The notes under the pieces: generated by a model
Told to the model about the DNA's origin: nothing
What the model saw: the letters and a program-made list of their open reading frames with translations, nothing else
Databases searched by the model: none
Made by a program: the position numbers and the translations under genes
NCBI RefSeq assembly: GCF_010993775.1
Contig: NZ_WOTO01000037.1
Span: 1-64,000, forward strand
From: Fodinicola feengrottensis
Lineage (GTDB): Bacteria > Actinomycetota > Actinomycetes > Mycobacteriales > HKI-0501
Reading direction: 5' to 3'
Length of the DNA stretch: 64,000 bases
Shown here: positions 48,647 through 58,496 of the stretch, piece by piece
Layout: the number at the start of each line of letters is the position of its first letter
Numbering within the stretch: position 1 is the first letter of the stretch

Positions 48647-50244
48647 ATGTTCCATAGTTCCCTTATTGCCACAGATCTCGTCAAGGGGTACGGCGACCGC
48701 CGCATCCTCAACGGTATCTCCGTCACCGCCTCCCCAGGTCATCGCCTTGGCCTGGTGGGCGAGAACGGCATCGGCAAATCCACTCTGCTCCGGCTACTGG
48801 CCGGGGCCGAAACGCCGGACTCCGGCACGGTCGTGCGACCGCCGGATCACGGCTTCCTGGCCCAGGAGCTGCCGTACGATCCGAGGTCCACAGTCGCCTC
48901 GGTCATCGATGACGCGCTGTCGGAAATCCGTACGGCGCAAGCGAAACTCGATGAGCTGACGGCCGCGCTACCGGACCGTCCTGACCTGCTGGACGAGTAT
49001 GGTGACGTGCTGGAATGGGCGCAGGCACACACGACCTGTGGGACGCCGACCGGCGTGCCGAGCTGGTCCGGGCCGGTCTCGGCGTGGACGACCTCAGCCA
49101 TCACCGCCGGCTCGACGAGATGTCCGGTGGCCAGCGCGCGCGGCTCGGCATGGCGGCTTTGCTGATCCGGCAGCCGAGCGCGTTGATCCTGGACGAGCCG
49201 ACCAACCATCTCGACGATGATGCGTTGGAGTTCCTGCAAAAACAGCTCAGCCAGGTGCCGGGTGTGGTGGTGGTCGCGTCGCATGACCGGGTTTTTCTCG
49301 ACGCCGTCTGTACGGACATCGTCGACTTGGACCCGGCCCGTGGTGGGCCGCAGCGCTACGGCGGCACGTACACCGACTACCTGGCCGAAAAACGGGCCGA
49401 GCGGGCTCGTTGGCAGGAGCAGTTCGAGGGCCGAGCAGGAGGAGCTGAAAGAACTTCGCCGTTCGGTCGCGGTGACGGCCCGGGAAGGCGTCAGTCACCA
49501 CAAACCCCGCGGAAACACCAGCAAGTGGAATACGACTTCCACGGCGGCCGGGTCCAGAAGCAGATTTCCCGGCGCGTACGCAACGCCCAGCAGCGACTGG
49601 ACGACCTGACTCGTGACCAAATCAGGAAACCGCCGGCGCCACTGCAGTTTTCCGGCACCCTGACCGGAAAGGTGCGCCGGGAGTTGCTGGGGATCGCGGC
49701 CCGGGACGTACGGGTGGACGGCCGCTTGGAAATCGACCGGCTCGATGTCTTCAACACCACCAGGCTGCTGGTGACCGGGCCGAACGGGTCCGGGAAGTCC
49801 ACCTTGTTGGCGGTGCTGGCCGGTCGGCTGCCGGTCGACGCCGGCATTGTCCAGCTGGCACCGGGTATGCGGATTGGCCTGTTGGAACAAGATGTGGTGT
49901 TCGCCGAGCCGGATCGTACGCCTCGGGAGCTTTACGACAAGAACAGTGACGAGCAAAGCGCTCGACTGGTTGGACTCGGCCTGGTCGCACCCCGCGACCT
50001 GGATCGTCCGGTCGGCGCACTGTCGGTCGGACAACGGCGCCGGTTGGCGTTGGCCTTGCTGATCGCGCGGCCGCCGCACGTCCTTCTGTTGGACGAGCCG
50101 ACCAACCACTTGTCCCTGAAATTGGCTGAGGAGCTGGAAGAAGCGCTCCGGTCGGCACCCGGCGCCATTGTGGTGGCGACCCACGACCGGTGGTTCCGGC
50201 GCCGCTGGGAAGGCCCGGAAATCGGCCTTTGTGCAGTCTCTTAA
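48647..50244 (+). CDS. ABC-F ATPase (ribosome-protection type), two or more frameshifts
   Basis: Two ABC domains without membrane spans. Domain 1: GLVGENGIGKSTLLRLLAGA (Walker A), LDEMSGGQRARLGMAALLIR (signature), LILDEPTNHLDDDALEFLQK (Walker B). Domain 2: VTGPNGSGKSTLLAVLAGRL, GALSVGQRRRLALALLIARP, VLLLDEPTNHLSLKLAEELE. Breaks near 49030 and around 49420-49490, where the inter-domain linker is garbled. Such proteins displace macrolide, lincosamide or related antibiotics from ribosomes. The TTGACG/TTAAAC promoter-like pair about 110 bases upstream and a long leader may allow attenuation control. Confidence 0.88.
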
Positions 50245-50268
50245 CGAAATGGCCTCGTAACAAAAGAA

Positions 50269-50363
50269 CCAGGTCCTGTCTCCTTGATCCCCCGATAGAA
50301 ACTGACCAAGGAGACAGGGCCTGGTCGCGTCTGGTTATTCCGACGGAATAGCCAGACGCTAGT
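50269..50363. repeat. Two adjacent palindromes related to copy A ends (copy C)
   Basis: CCAGGTCCTGTCTCCTTG pairs with CAAGGAGACAGGGCCTGG (50269-50325 region; one G-T position), and directly after it GTCTGGTTATTCC pairs with GGAATAGCCAGAC. Both pieces match parts of copy A's outer arms (AGGTCCTGTCT and GTCTGGTTATT), including the same G-T exception. They separate the ABC-F gene from the truncated TraB-like gene and may mark a recombination scar. Confidence 0.7.
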
Positions 50364-51042
50364 TACGCCACAGAGCTTTTGGATCGCCTCGGGCGGTGGT
50401 CCAGCGGGGGCAGGGCCGCGAGTTCGGCCGTTTTGTGGAAGTCCAGCCAGACGCGGGACGGGTCCGAGTCGCGTCGTACGGTCATCCGCACCGCGCCGAA
50501 GGTGGCGGCGAGTTGGTCGGCGACTGCCAGTAGTCCGCGGGAAGTTGGCCGGCCAGCATGGAAATCTGCACCAGATCACGACGGTTGGAGCTGTGCACCC
50601 GGCGTACGTACGGCGCGTACTCGATGTCGTTGACGGTCCGGGCGAGACCGGTGAGCACCATCGCCGGCTGCCAGTTCCGGCCGTACACCCAGCGACGGCG
50701 CCAGCGCGATCGCACTGGTGCCCGGAACCACTTGCCATAGCTGACCGGGTCGGCATAACGCCAGGTCATGACCACGGCGACGGTGGTGAGGGCGGTGATG
50801 CCCAGGACGGTCAGCAGGGTCACCGGACCCCAGGCGATCCAGCCGGCCACCAGAACGGCGACGATCATCGTCGCGATCGGGCGGCGGGCCATCGCGGCCA
50901 GCAGCTTCAGAAAGCCACGGCCGATGAACAGCAGCACCACGGTGCTGATGCTCAGTTGCACGGTGGGGACCAGAAAAATTCCCCGTTGGCCGCGTACTGG
51001 ACGCTTGCGGCCGATGAACGCTGAGCCTTTGTCGGTCTTCAT
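50363..51042 (-). pseudogene. Truncated TraB/FtsK-like conjugation protein (integrative-element remnant)
   Basis: ATG at 51042 after GGGAGGCAGATC. N-terminal membrane helices (IFLVPTVQLSISTVVLLFIG, TMIVAVLVAGWIAWGPVTLL), then ADPVSYGKWFRAPVRSRWRR, VYGRNWQPAMVLTGLARTVN, DIEYAPYVRRVHSSNRRDLV and MLAGQLPADYWQ, and after a break near 50520 the segment VRRDSDPSRVWLDFHKTAEL. This matches the N-terminal part of actinomycete TraB/TraSA DNA translocases, but the whole ATPase motor is missing. The gene ends at the copy C palindromes. With the divergent KorSA-like GntR it looks like the remains of an integrative conjugative element. Confidence 0.68.
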
Positions 51043-51162
51043 GATCTGCCTCCCCGACTTTCTCCTCGACTCCACGCCGAGCGCCGCGCCACGCCGCGAT
51101 GCCCTCGGGCTCCCCCCAAACAACTGATGAACGATGTGCTAAGTGGCTTGTCAGTACTCTAT

Positions 51163-51238
51163 GTACCAACAAGGCAGACAGTACAGTACGACGGCACGCC
51201 GCGCACTACCCTTTAGGCACTGAGGGTATTGTTGGTAC
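51163..51238. promoter_or_regulatory. Inverted operator halves upstream of the GntR (KorSA-like) gene
   Basis: GTACCAACAA at 51163-51172 and TTGTTGGTAC at 51229-51238 are exact inverse copies flanking the divergent gap. The second is followed by TACAAT, a likely -10 box. Such paired sites fit a GntR/KorSA-type repressor controlling both directions. Confidence 0.68.
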
Positions 51239-51288
51239 AATTCTTAGATGGTGTTCATCCAGGAGGGCACCGTGGCTGGGAGTGGGAC

Positions 51289-52048
51289 GTGACAATCGAG
51301 CCGGAAACCGGCCCCAAATACCGCCAAATCGCCTCTCGCCTGCGGGCTCGCATCACCCGCGGCGACCTCTCGCCGGGCCAGACCGTGCCGACCGAGAAGG
51401 AGCTGTCGGAGAACTACAAGGTCTCCCGCAACACCGTCCGGCTGGCGCTCAGCGCGCTCACCAACGAAGGCCTGATCACCGGCGGTCGGGGCCGTGGCCG
51501 GGTGGTACGCCGGGTGGAACCGCTGATCTACACGCGTCCCGATCCGAGTCCGCACACGTAGCCGCGAGGTCAGCGACACCGACGCGTTCCTGCAGCATGT
51601 CGCCGAGCAGAACCGGCGGGCGTCGCAGCAGATCGAGGTGCAGATCGTGATCGCCAACGAGGACATCGTGTCGGCGTTGAAGATCTCCAAGGGGGACAAC
51701 GTCGTCGTCCGCAGGCGCCTGCAGTACGTTGACGGCCAGCCGTGGTCGACGACCGACTCGTACTATCCGCTGGCGTTGGTGGAGGGCAGTCAGATCCTGA
51801 GCCCGAGCGACATCCCGCAGGGGGTCATCAAGCTGATGGCTGAGATGGGGCATGTCCAGACGCATTACGTGGACGAGCTGACCGTACGGATGCCGCGCCC
51901 ACCGGAGGTTCAGCGGCTGGAGATCGGCCAGGGCATCCCGGTGCTGGCGCACAACCGTACCGGCTTCACCGACCATGGTCCGGTCCGCTGGACCCGCTCG
52001 ATCTTTCCCGGCGACCGGCACCGCATCGTGTACGAAGTCCCCGCGTGA
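51289..52048 (+). CDS. HutC-subfamily GntR regulator (KorSA-like), one frameshift
   Basis: Winged helix: GPKYRQIASRLRARITRGDL, PTEKELSENYKVSRNTVRLA, LSALTNEGLITGGRGRGRVV. After a break near 51555 follows a UTRA ligand domain: VEVQIVIANED-like IEVQIVIANEDIVSALKISK, VRRRLQYVDGQPWSTTDSYY. The used start is GTG at 51289, but AGGAGGGCACC-GTG at 51272 has a better ribosome site and would need one indel. In actinomycete conjugative elements, a gene of this type represses transfer genes. It is divergent from the TraB-like remnant and coupled to a GNAT gene (ATGA). Confidence 0.82.
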
Positions 52049-52672
52049 GATGGGTGATCCCGGCCGGGCCGGCCGAGGTGACCGCGGTCTCTGACCTGCT
52101 CGCGGGCGCTGCCGCCTGGCTGCACCGGGACAAGCACCTGGACCAGTGGCCGGACCGGTTCCCGGCGGAGCGGCTGATGGAGGCGATCGACCAGCAGTCG
52201 ACCTATCTGGTGGTCGACCACGGCACGCCGGTCGCGACCGTGACGCTTGACGAGAGCCCTGACAAGGAGTTCTGGTCTCGGGACGAGTGCTTGGAGCCGG
52301 CGCTCTATGTGAGCAAGTTGGCCATCGACCGGCGCTGTCGCGGGCTCGGCGCGCAGGTCCTGGATTGGGCGCAGGAGCAGGCGTACAAGCGCGACGCCCA
52401 GTGGCTGCGGCTGGATGCCTGGAAGACCAACGACGGGCTCCGGCGGTATTACGTCGGTCAGGAGTTCACCCACGTACGCACGATGGACCTGGCCCATCGG
52501 CGGTCGGGAGCGTTGTTCCAACGGGAGGGCGGCGCCCAAGCCGACGCCGTTGTGGCTGGTGGGGGCCGATCAGCCGCGACCGGAGCTGGCCACCGCGACC
52601 TCCGCGCTGCTGGCGTCCGCGACGCCGAGGCCACTGGTGGTGGACTCGTCGAAGGTGTTCGACGACCGATAG
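52045..52672 (+). CDS. GNAT acetyltransferase, one frameshift
   Basis: MRWVIPAGPAEVTAVSDLLA starts at the ATG overlapping the GntR stop. The acetyl-CoA binding region is VSKLAIDRRCRGLGAQVLDW (the RxxGxG motif), followed by LRLDAWKTNDGLRRYYVGQE. After a break near 52525 the likely C-terminus is TPLWLVGADQPRPELAT. The reading after that overlaps a minus-strand membrane gene for about 100 bases, so the true end is unsure. The acyl acceptor is unknown. GntR-GNAT pairs of this kind are frequent in actinobacterial integrated elements. Confidence 0.78.
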
Positions 52673-53057
52673 CGGCGGGTGTAGGCCCAGGCCGCGACGG
52701 CCGCGCTGACCAGCACGAACGGCATTTCGACGGTGGCCGCGAGCAGGATCGAGTCGGACAGCCAGCTCGGGCCGGCGGTGGTCACGTCGAACCACGCGTC
52801 CAACAGAACCGCGGTGCCGGAGGCGGCGGCCACCAGCCCCAGCCGCGGGTCGCGCCGAAGAGCGAGCCAACCGGCGACCACGAAGGCGAAGATCAGGCCA
52901 ATGTCCAGGCCCACCCAGGTGACCACGTGCCGGGCCGGCGGCGACTGGCTCAGCATGTCGATCGCGAGACCGGTGGTCCACACGATCAACACCACCACGG
53001 CCAGCCCGTACCCAGCGGCGATCCACCGTACGGACCAAGGCTCCGAATAACTGCCAT
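52570..53057 (-). CDS. Four-helix membrane protein of unknown function
   Basis: VVVLIVWTTGLAIDMLS, WVGLDIGLIFAFVVAGWLAL, LGLVAAASGTAVLLDAWFDV and LAATVEMPFVLVSAAVAAWA are four membrane helices. The ATG at 53057 (MAVIRSL) joins them if one base is corrected near 53040, where the reading YGLAVVVLIV connects. The C-terminus overlaps the convergent GNAT gene and may be shorter than drawn. No family is recognised. Confidence 0.65.
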
Positions 53058-53113
53058 AAGGACAGTGTCGGCGGCCTTGCTGTGACCCGACTGTGAACGG
53101 CCTCTTGACTACC

Positions 53114-53589
53114 TTAAGAGCGGGCTTTGCCGGTTCCGAGAAGGCGGCGAGGGCCGGGGCCCTGCTCGGCGTAGACGTCGTACGGGTTGCGGAGCATGCA
53201 CGAACTCAGGGACAGGCAGCCGCAGCCGATGCAGTCGCTGAGGTCGTCCCGCAGCTTGGTGAGCTGGTCGATGCGGGTGTCCAGCTCCTCCCGCCAGCCG
53301 GCGGACAGCCGGGCCCAGTCGGCGCGGGTCGGGGTGCGCTCCTCCGGCAGCCGCCCGAGCGCCTCCCGGATGGTCTTCAACGGGATCCCCACCCGCTGCG
53401 AGACCTTGATGAAGGCCACCCGGCGCAGCGTGTCACGCGGGTAGCGGCGCTGGTTCCCGCTGGTCCGGCGGCTGCTGATCAGCCCTTTGGACTCGTAGAA
53501 GTGCAGCGCCGACACGGCCACACCGCTGCGCTCGGCCAGTTGACCAACGCTCAGCTCGCGCGCGCGCGATCTGCGGATGTTCGGTCACA
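53114..53589 (-). CDS. soxR: SoxR-type MerR redox regulator, one frameshift
   Basis: MerR helix-turn-helix: GVAVSALHFYESKGLI, SSRRTSGNQRRYPRDTLRRV, IKVSQRVGIPLKTIREALGR. The cysteine cluster CIGCGCLSLSSC carries the [2Fe-2S] centre of SoxR. The GTG at 53589 (TEHPQIARAR) reaches the body after a break near 53560 in a GC-repeat. SoxR switches on when its cluster is oxidised by redox-cycling compounds; in actinobacteria it usually responds to endogenous pigments and turns on export or oxidoreductase genes. No SoxS-type partner is present. Confidence 0.88.
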
Positions 53590-53619
53590 CCGTCCAGCGT
53601 ACGTCAGCCAAGGTTGAGG

Positions 53620-54246
53620 TCACTGGGACTGGCCGGTCCGGCGGCGCCTTACCAGCAACAACGCCAGTACGCCGGCGGCCAGCATCACGATGCCGGTGCT
53701 CGCCACCGCGAGGCTCTGCGAGCCGGTGACCGGGAGGCTGCCATTCGCGGTCGGGCTGGCGGTGGGCGAGTCGGACGCGGACGGGGTGCCGGTGGGACTC
53801 GCGGTGGTCGTGGTTGTCGTCGAAGGAGTGGGACTGGCGGTGGTCGGGTCGGCCGCGGCGGCCGGCGGCTGCTGCACGGTGGCGCCCGGCCCGTCGCCGG
53901 TGGGGGCGGCCTTGGGCAGTCCGGCCGGTGGCGCGCCGCCCTGCTGCAGCTGCGCAGACGTACAAGCCGTCGGGGTGGCGGTGGGCGTCGCGTTTGGGGA
54001 GATGGAGGTGGATGGCGACACCGTCGGGGTTGCCGGGGTGCTGGGTGGGCTGGGAGAGACGGACGCGGACGGCGATGGGCTCAGCGCGGTCAGCGAACCG
54101 CAGTCGGGCGGCGGGGAGCCGAGCGACTGTTGGGCCGGGTCGTTCGGGCCACTGGCTGGGGCGGCGTAAGCGGCGAGGGAAAATCCGGACATAGCCACGA
54201 AAAGCCCAGCAATCGCCAGGACCAGCGCGGTGCTTGCGGGTTTCAT
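53620..54246 (-). CDS. LPXTG-anchored, Ser/Thr/Pro-rich surface protein
   Basis: An intact 208-residue protein. Signal peptide MKPASTALVLAIAGLFVAMS (then GFSLAAYAAPA). The middle is a low-complexity S/T/P stretch (SPSPSASVSPSPPSTPATPT and similar), probably extended and possibly glycosylated. The C-terminus has SLPVTGSQSLAVAS, a hydrophobic helix GIVMLAAGVLALLLV and the basic tail RRRRTGQSQ, the sortase sorting signal. It would be linked to peptidoglycan. The repeated low-complexity DNA is also prone to indels, yet this frame is unbroken. Confidence 0.88.
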   Translation of the reverse strand: MKPASTALVLAIAGLFVAMSGFSLAAYAAPASGPNDPAQQSLGSPPPDCGSLTALSPSPSASVSPSPPSTPATPTVSPSTSISPNATPTATPTACTSAQLQQGGAPPAGLPKAAPTGDGPGATVQQPPAAAADPTTASPTPSTTTTTTASPTGTPSASDSPTASPTANGSLPVTGSQSLAVASTGIVMLAAGVLALLLVRRRRTGQSQ

Positions 54247-54350
54247 TCAGGTCTCCCCGTCGATCGTCGGCGGCTGCCACCGGAAAGCCGTACGAAGGCA
54301 ACCTTTTCCGACGGTACGTCGAGACAGGCCCGCCGTTGATAAGACTGAGC

Positions 54351-55118
54351 TTAGAAAATTGTGTAGCCACCATCGACAACGAGGACGGATCCGGTCATGA
54401 ATGCCGATGCGTCACTGGCCAGATACACCACGCTGGGCGCGATTTCGGCTGGTGTGGCATAGCGTTGCTGGGCCGAGTCCTCGATCCACATCCGGCGGAA
54501 CTCCGGCCGGTCGACCGGCGCCATCTCGGTTTTCACATAGCCTGGAGCCAAAGCGTTCACCCTGATGTGGTGCGGCGCCCACTCGGCCGCAAGCGACTTG
54601 GTCAGCTGGTGAACGGCGGCTTTCGAGGCGTTGTAGGACGCCTGAAACTGCGGCCGGTTCACGATGAGCCCGGAGATGGAACCGACGTTGACGATGACAC
54701 CGCCGTCGCGATCGGCCATGTGCCGACCGAAAACCGTGCTGCAGAGCCAGAGTCCGCGCACGTTCAGGTCGAAAATCTGGTCGAACTCGTCGTCCGGCAC
54801 GTCGAATGCCGCCTGGTGAAAACACAGGCCGGCGTTGTTGACCAGGATGTCCACCGCACCGAGGCCGTCGATGGCTTCGGCGAGCGTACGCTCCACATCC
54901 GCGCGTTGGGTGACGTCCGCGGTGATCGCCACCGCCTGGTGGCCGGCGTCGGTCATTTCCTTGAGTACGGCCGCATTTCGTGCGCTGTCCCGGCCGGTGA
55001 TGGCCACGCTGGCGCCGGCCTCGGCCAGTGCCAGCGCGAAGGCCTTGCCGAGGCCGCGGTTCGCGCCGGTGACCAACGCGCGCTTTCCGGTCAGGTCGAA
55101 GCTCTGCAGAACAGTCAT
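54351..55118 (-). CDS. Short-chain dehydrogenase/reductase
   Basis: Intact, 255 residues from ATG 55118. Cofactor motif GKRALVTGANRGLGKAFALA, NNAG in DILVNNAGLCFH, catalytic Ser near VNVGSISGLIVNRPQFQASY and YNASK. C-terminal IRVNALAPGYVKTEMAPVDR and GSVLVVDGGYTIF match classical SDRs. It is an NAD(P)-dependent alcohol/ketone reductase of unknown substrate. It ends 105 bases before the LPXTG gene and lies downstream of a palindrome at 55226-55289. Confidence 0.9.
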   Translation of the reverse strand: MTVLQSFDLTGKRALVTGANRGLGKAFALALAEAGASVAITGRDSARNAAVLKEMTDAGHQAVAITADVTQRADVERTLAEAIDGLGAVDILVNNAGLCFHQAAFDVPDDEFDQIFDLNVRGLWLCSTVFGRHMADRDGGVIVNVGSISGLIVNRPQFQASYNASKAAVHQLTKSLAAEWAPHHIRVNALAPGYVKTEMAPVDRPEFRRMWIEDSAQQRYATPAEIAPSVVYLASDASAFMTGSVLVVDGGYTIF

Positions 55119-55225
55119 ACCTGTCATCTCACGGCACTAGGCGAGCCGCCGCAAGCGGCTCCGGCGGCGTCCCGTTTGTCCGGTTTGGGTGGCCGGGTCT
55201 TCGCGGGTGGGGCGGGCGAGATTTT

Positions 55226-55289
55226 CGTCGAGTGCGGGACTTTGTTCCGCCCTGGGCGTCGAGTGTGGGTTAAAGTCCCGCACTCGACG
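55226..55289. repeat. Perfect 18-bp intergenic inverted repeat
   Basis: CGTCGAGTGCGGGACTTT (55226-55243) and AAAGTCCCGCACTCGACG (55272-55289) pair perfectly across a 28-base loop. It lies after the LAL gene and before the SDR gene, both on minus, so it can end the LAL transcript. Confidence 0.75.
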
Positions 55290-55319
55290 CTGGGTGCGGG
55301 GTGAGCGTCGGGAAAGGAG

Positions 55320-58144
55320 TCACAAATTCTCGGCGGCCCAGCGGGCGAGAGCTACCCGGGAATTGATCCCGAGCCGCAGATAGACATTGCGCAGGTGGGT
55401 TTCCACCGTACGCTCGCTCAAAAACAGGCGGCCGGCTATTTGGCCGTTACTGAGGCCGTCGGCGACGAGGTGGACGACCTGGGTTTCGCGGTTGCTGAGG
55501 TCGCCGGCGCGGCGGGTGGTGGCGACCCGCAGGCCCAGGGTGCGGCCGATGCGGCGGCAGCGGTCGACCCAGGGGACGGCGCCGGCGCGCTGGAAAACTT
55601 CCAGGGAGCTGGTGACGGCGTCGGCGGATGCTGGGTCGTCGGGGGTGAGTTCGGCCCATTCCAGCCGGGCCTGGCTGGCGAACAGGGGCATGCCCATCGC
55701 GGCGAATTCCTTGGCGGCGCGGGCGAGCAGGTCGCGGGCGCGGTCTGGGGAGTGGGTGGCGCCGGCGAGCAGGCCGTCGAGGCGGTCGGCGAGGGTGTCG
55801 ATATAGCGGCCGACCGGGCCGTGTTCGCGGAGTTTCGCGACCATCGCGGCGGCCGCGTCGAAGTCACCGGTGGCAAGGTGAGCGTACGTGGCGAAAACCG
55901 GGCGCTGCCACATGACGATCGCGTCTTCGTCCAGTGGTACAACGGTGAAAAATGGCCTGCGGGCGGCCAACCAGCAGGGCGACGGCCATCCGGCTGAGCT
56001 CCCAGATCGAGGTCATCGGAACATCGCCGGCGGTGCCGATCGGGGTGGGGGTCTGTCTGCTCGGCGTCCGCGATGCAGTCGGCGGCCTCGCCGCCGCGAC
56101 CCTGCTCGGCCAGTAAAAAGGCGCGGCACAACAACAATCGGGCGATCGCGCGGGCCCCAGAGGACCGCCGAGCCACCTCCAGGCCGGTGTCGACGGCGGC
56201 GAGTGCGGCAGTCAGGTCGCCGGCAAGGTGGTGAACCATCGCGACGCTGTAGTACGCGGACGCCATCGCCGCCGGCAAATGGTATTCGGTGAGCGTGTCC
56301 AGCCCACTCTGGGCGTGCCGGCTGGCGGCTGGGAGGTCGCCGGCCGCGGTGGACATGGTGATCAGCATCCGGTTCGCGGTGGCGCCGACCATCGGCGACT
56401 GGCTGGCGGCCCGGTCCGCGTACGCCAGCGCCTCCTCGCTTTCGGCGCGGGCCAACCGAAAATCGCCGCTCACCCAGGCCTGCACGCTGCGGCCGATGTG
56501 TGCCGCGGCTTGTACGGTCGGCGACGGATCGAGGGGGCGGCCAGCGCGGCGGTGTGATCGGCGGCCGCGCGCATCCGTGACTCGTCGCCCGAACGCATCG
56601 AATAAACCAGCCGTAGAGCCAAAGCCTGCGCGTCTCCGGCGTCTGGCCGGGCCACTTCGGCACCGGCCCGGGAATGTTGCTCAGCCAACGACAAATTGCC
56701 TCGCTCGGTTTCCAGCAGCGCGAGCCGATAACGCAGCGAGGCGTGCTGTGCGGCCAGCCCGGCCCGCTGCGCCAGCGCGAGCGCCTCACTCCACACCGAG
56801 GCCGCGTCCGTCAGCTTCCCGTTCTCCTGCAGCGCGCGGCCCAGGCCGGTGAGCAACTCCATCCGCCGGTTGATGTCAGTGGACGGCTCGGCGCCAGCGA
56901 GCGCGGCACGGAAATATCGTACAGCCTCCTCGATCGCATGGATGCTGAGCGCACGCTCGCCCGCGGTGCCGAGCACGTCGGGCGCGCGGTTGGAGTCGAT
57001 CGCGTCGCCGGCCTCCAGGTAGTGCGGCGCCAGCGCGAGCGTGTCGGCGGGCGTCAGCTTCTCGATCGCGTCGGCCAGTCGGGCATGCAGCCGGCGCCGG
57101 TCGGCGGCGGTGAGCTCGGCGTACGCGACCTCGGCGTAGAGCGGATGGGCGACCCGTACGCGTACCGACCGGCCGGTGACCTGCTCAGTCAGCAACCCGT
57201 GCCCGACCAGGTCCCGAAGAGGTCCCTCCAGCTCACCCGGCCAGACCGCGGCAAGCACTTCCGGGCTGGTTTCGGACGCGACCGCGACGACGTTCAGCAG
57301 GCCACGCGCGGGTGGATCCAGCCGGTCCAGCTGGCCGAGCACCACGTCCCGTACCACCGCCGGCGGGCCCTGCAGCCGAGTGGTGCTCTGCATGAGGGCT
57401 CGTACGAACAGCGGGATGCCTCGGGCGCGACGCGTCACACCGGCCAGCAAGTCTGCCCGTACCGGCTCGTTGACCAGCTGTTTCACCAGCTCAGCGACAG
57501 CGCTGTCGGCGAGCGGACGGAGCGCGATCTCGGTGTCCACGTCGTGCCGGCGGACGGCGGCGGCGAAGGCGCGCAGCGCTGGCGACTTCTGCTCGCCGCT
57601 GCGATAGCTGCCGAGCACCAGGATCCGGCGGTGCGCGCGCCACGGCCGAGGTAGTGCACCAGCTCGATGGTGCCGCGATCGGCCCAGTGCAGGTCGTCCA
57701 CGAACAGCACCACTGGCCGCCGGTCGGCGATCCGCTCGATCAACTGCGCGACCGCCTCGAACATCCGGGTACGTTCCAGCTCCGGGTCGCCCAGCGGCGG
57801 CGCCGGCGGCAGCCGCGGATCGTCCAGCAGCCGGCCGAGGTCAGCCAGCCCGGACAGCAGCGGCACCGAGTCGTTCGCCGGCAAATCGCTGAGATAGCGC
57901 CGAATCGCCTGCACGACCGGTGCGTACGCGAGGCCGGCGTGCAGCGGATGCGCGGTGCCTTCCAGAGTGGCGAAGCCCTGATCGGCCGCGGACCGCAGCG
58001 TATGCGCGGCGAGCCGGGACTTCCCGATGCCCGGTCGCCGGTCAGCAGCACCACCCGGCCGACCCGTTCGGCGCTGGCCCGTACGGCGGTCGCGAGCAGC
58101 GCGATCTCGGCGTCGCGTCCGACTAGTACTGCAGGGCTACTCAT
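55320..58144 (-). CDS. Large LuxR-type (LAL) ATP-binding regulator, several frameshifts
   Basis: N-terminal AAA/STAND module: AVLVGRDAEIALLATAVRAS, degraded Walker A around LLTGDRASG, and PVVLFVDDLHWADRGTIELV (Walker B). Next come TPR-like helices (LGTAGERALSIHAIEEAVRY, YRLALLETERGNLSLAEQHS). The C-terminal LuxR helix-turn-helix is LSNRETQVVHLVADGLSNGQ, IAGRLFLSERTVETHLRNVY. Corrected length is about 940 residues, normal for LAL. Breaks are inferred near 58030, 57640, 56540, 56050 and 55900. The first codons lie inside an arm of the repeat copy B. LAL proteins control secondary-metabolite or carbon genes. Confidence 0.86.
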
Positions 58145-58291
58145 GGGGATGAGAGTCGAGATCCAAGTGTCGTCTGGCGGTGCGGCGGGGCCGCCCTGCG
58201 TGGCAGCGCCACGTGGGCGGTTTCGCCGTGCCGCTAGACGACACTTGGGCTCGGCTATCGCCGCTTGAGTAGCCCTGCAGTACTAGTCGGA
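58118..58291. repeat. Structured palindromic element, copy B
   Basis: Outer arms at 58118-58143 and 58266-58291 are perfect 26-bp inverse copies. Inner boxes shared with copy A are GGGATGAGAGTCGAGAT (58146-58162) and TGGGCTCGGCTATCGCC (58246-58262). The inner stem is CAAGTGTCGTCT/AGACGACACTTG, unrelated in sequence to copy A's stem but equally paired. The left arm is also the start of the LAL gene (Ser-Ser-Pro-Ala-Val-Leu-Val-Gly); the right arm is its inverse copy. No protein is encoded. Confidence 0.8.
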
Positions 58292-58496
58292 CCTGCATCG
58301 GCGCCTCCCCGCGCGGTCGGTGTGGGCCGCGCACTGGGCGGCCTGTCCAACATAGCCGGCGGTGGCGGGGTATTTCCCTTTCGGGTAACCGATCGTTCCA
58401 GATGGCTAGCCTCACCAGTTTTATGGCTATTTGCGGTATTTTCTGCAACGTACGCTTCAGCTGTTTGATGTTTGTTCATCGAGAGGAAATCCGGTC

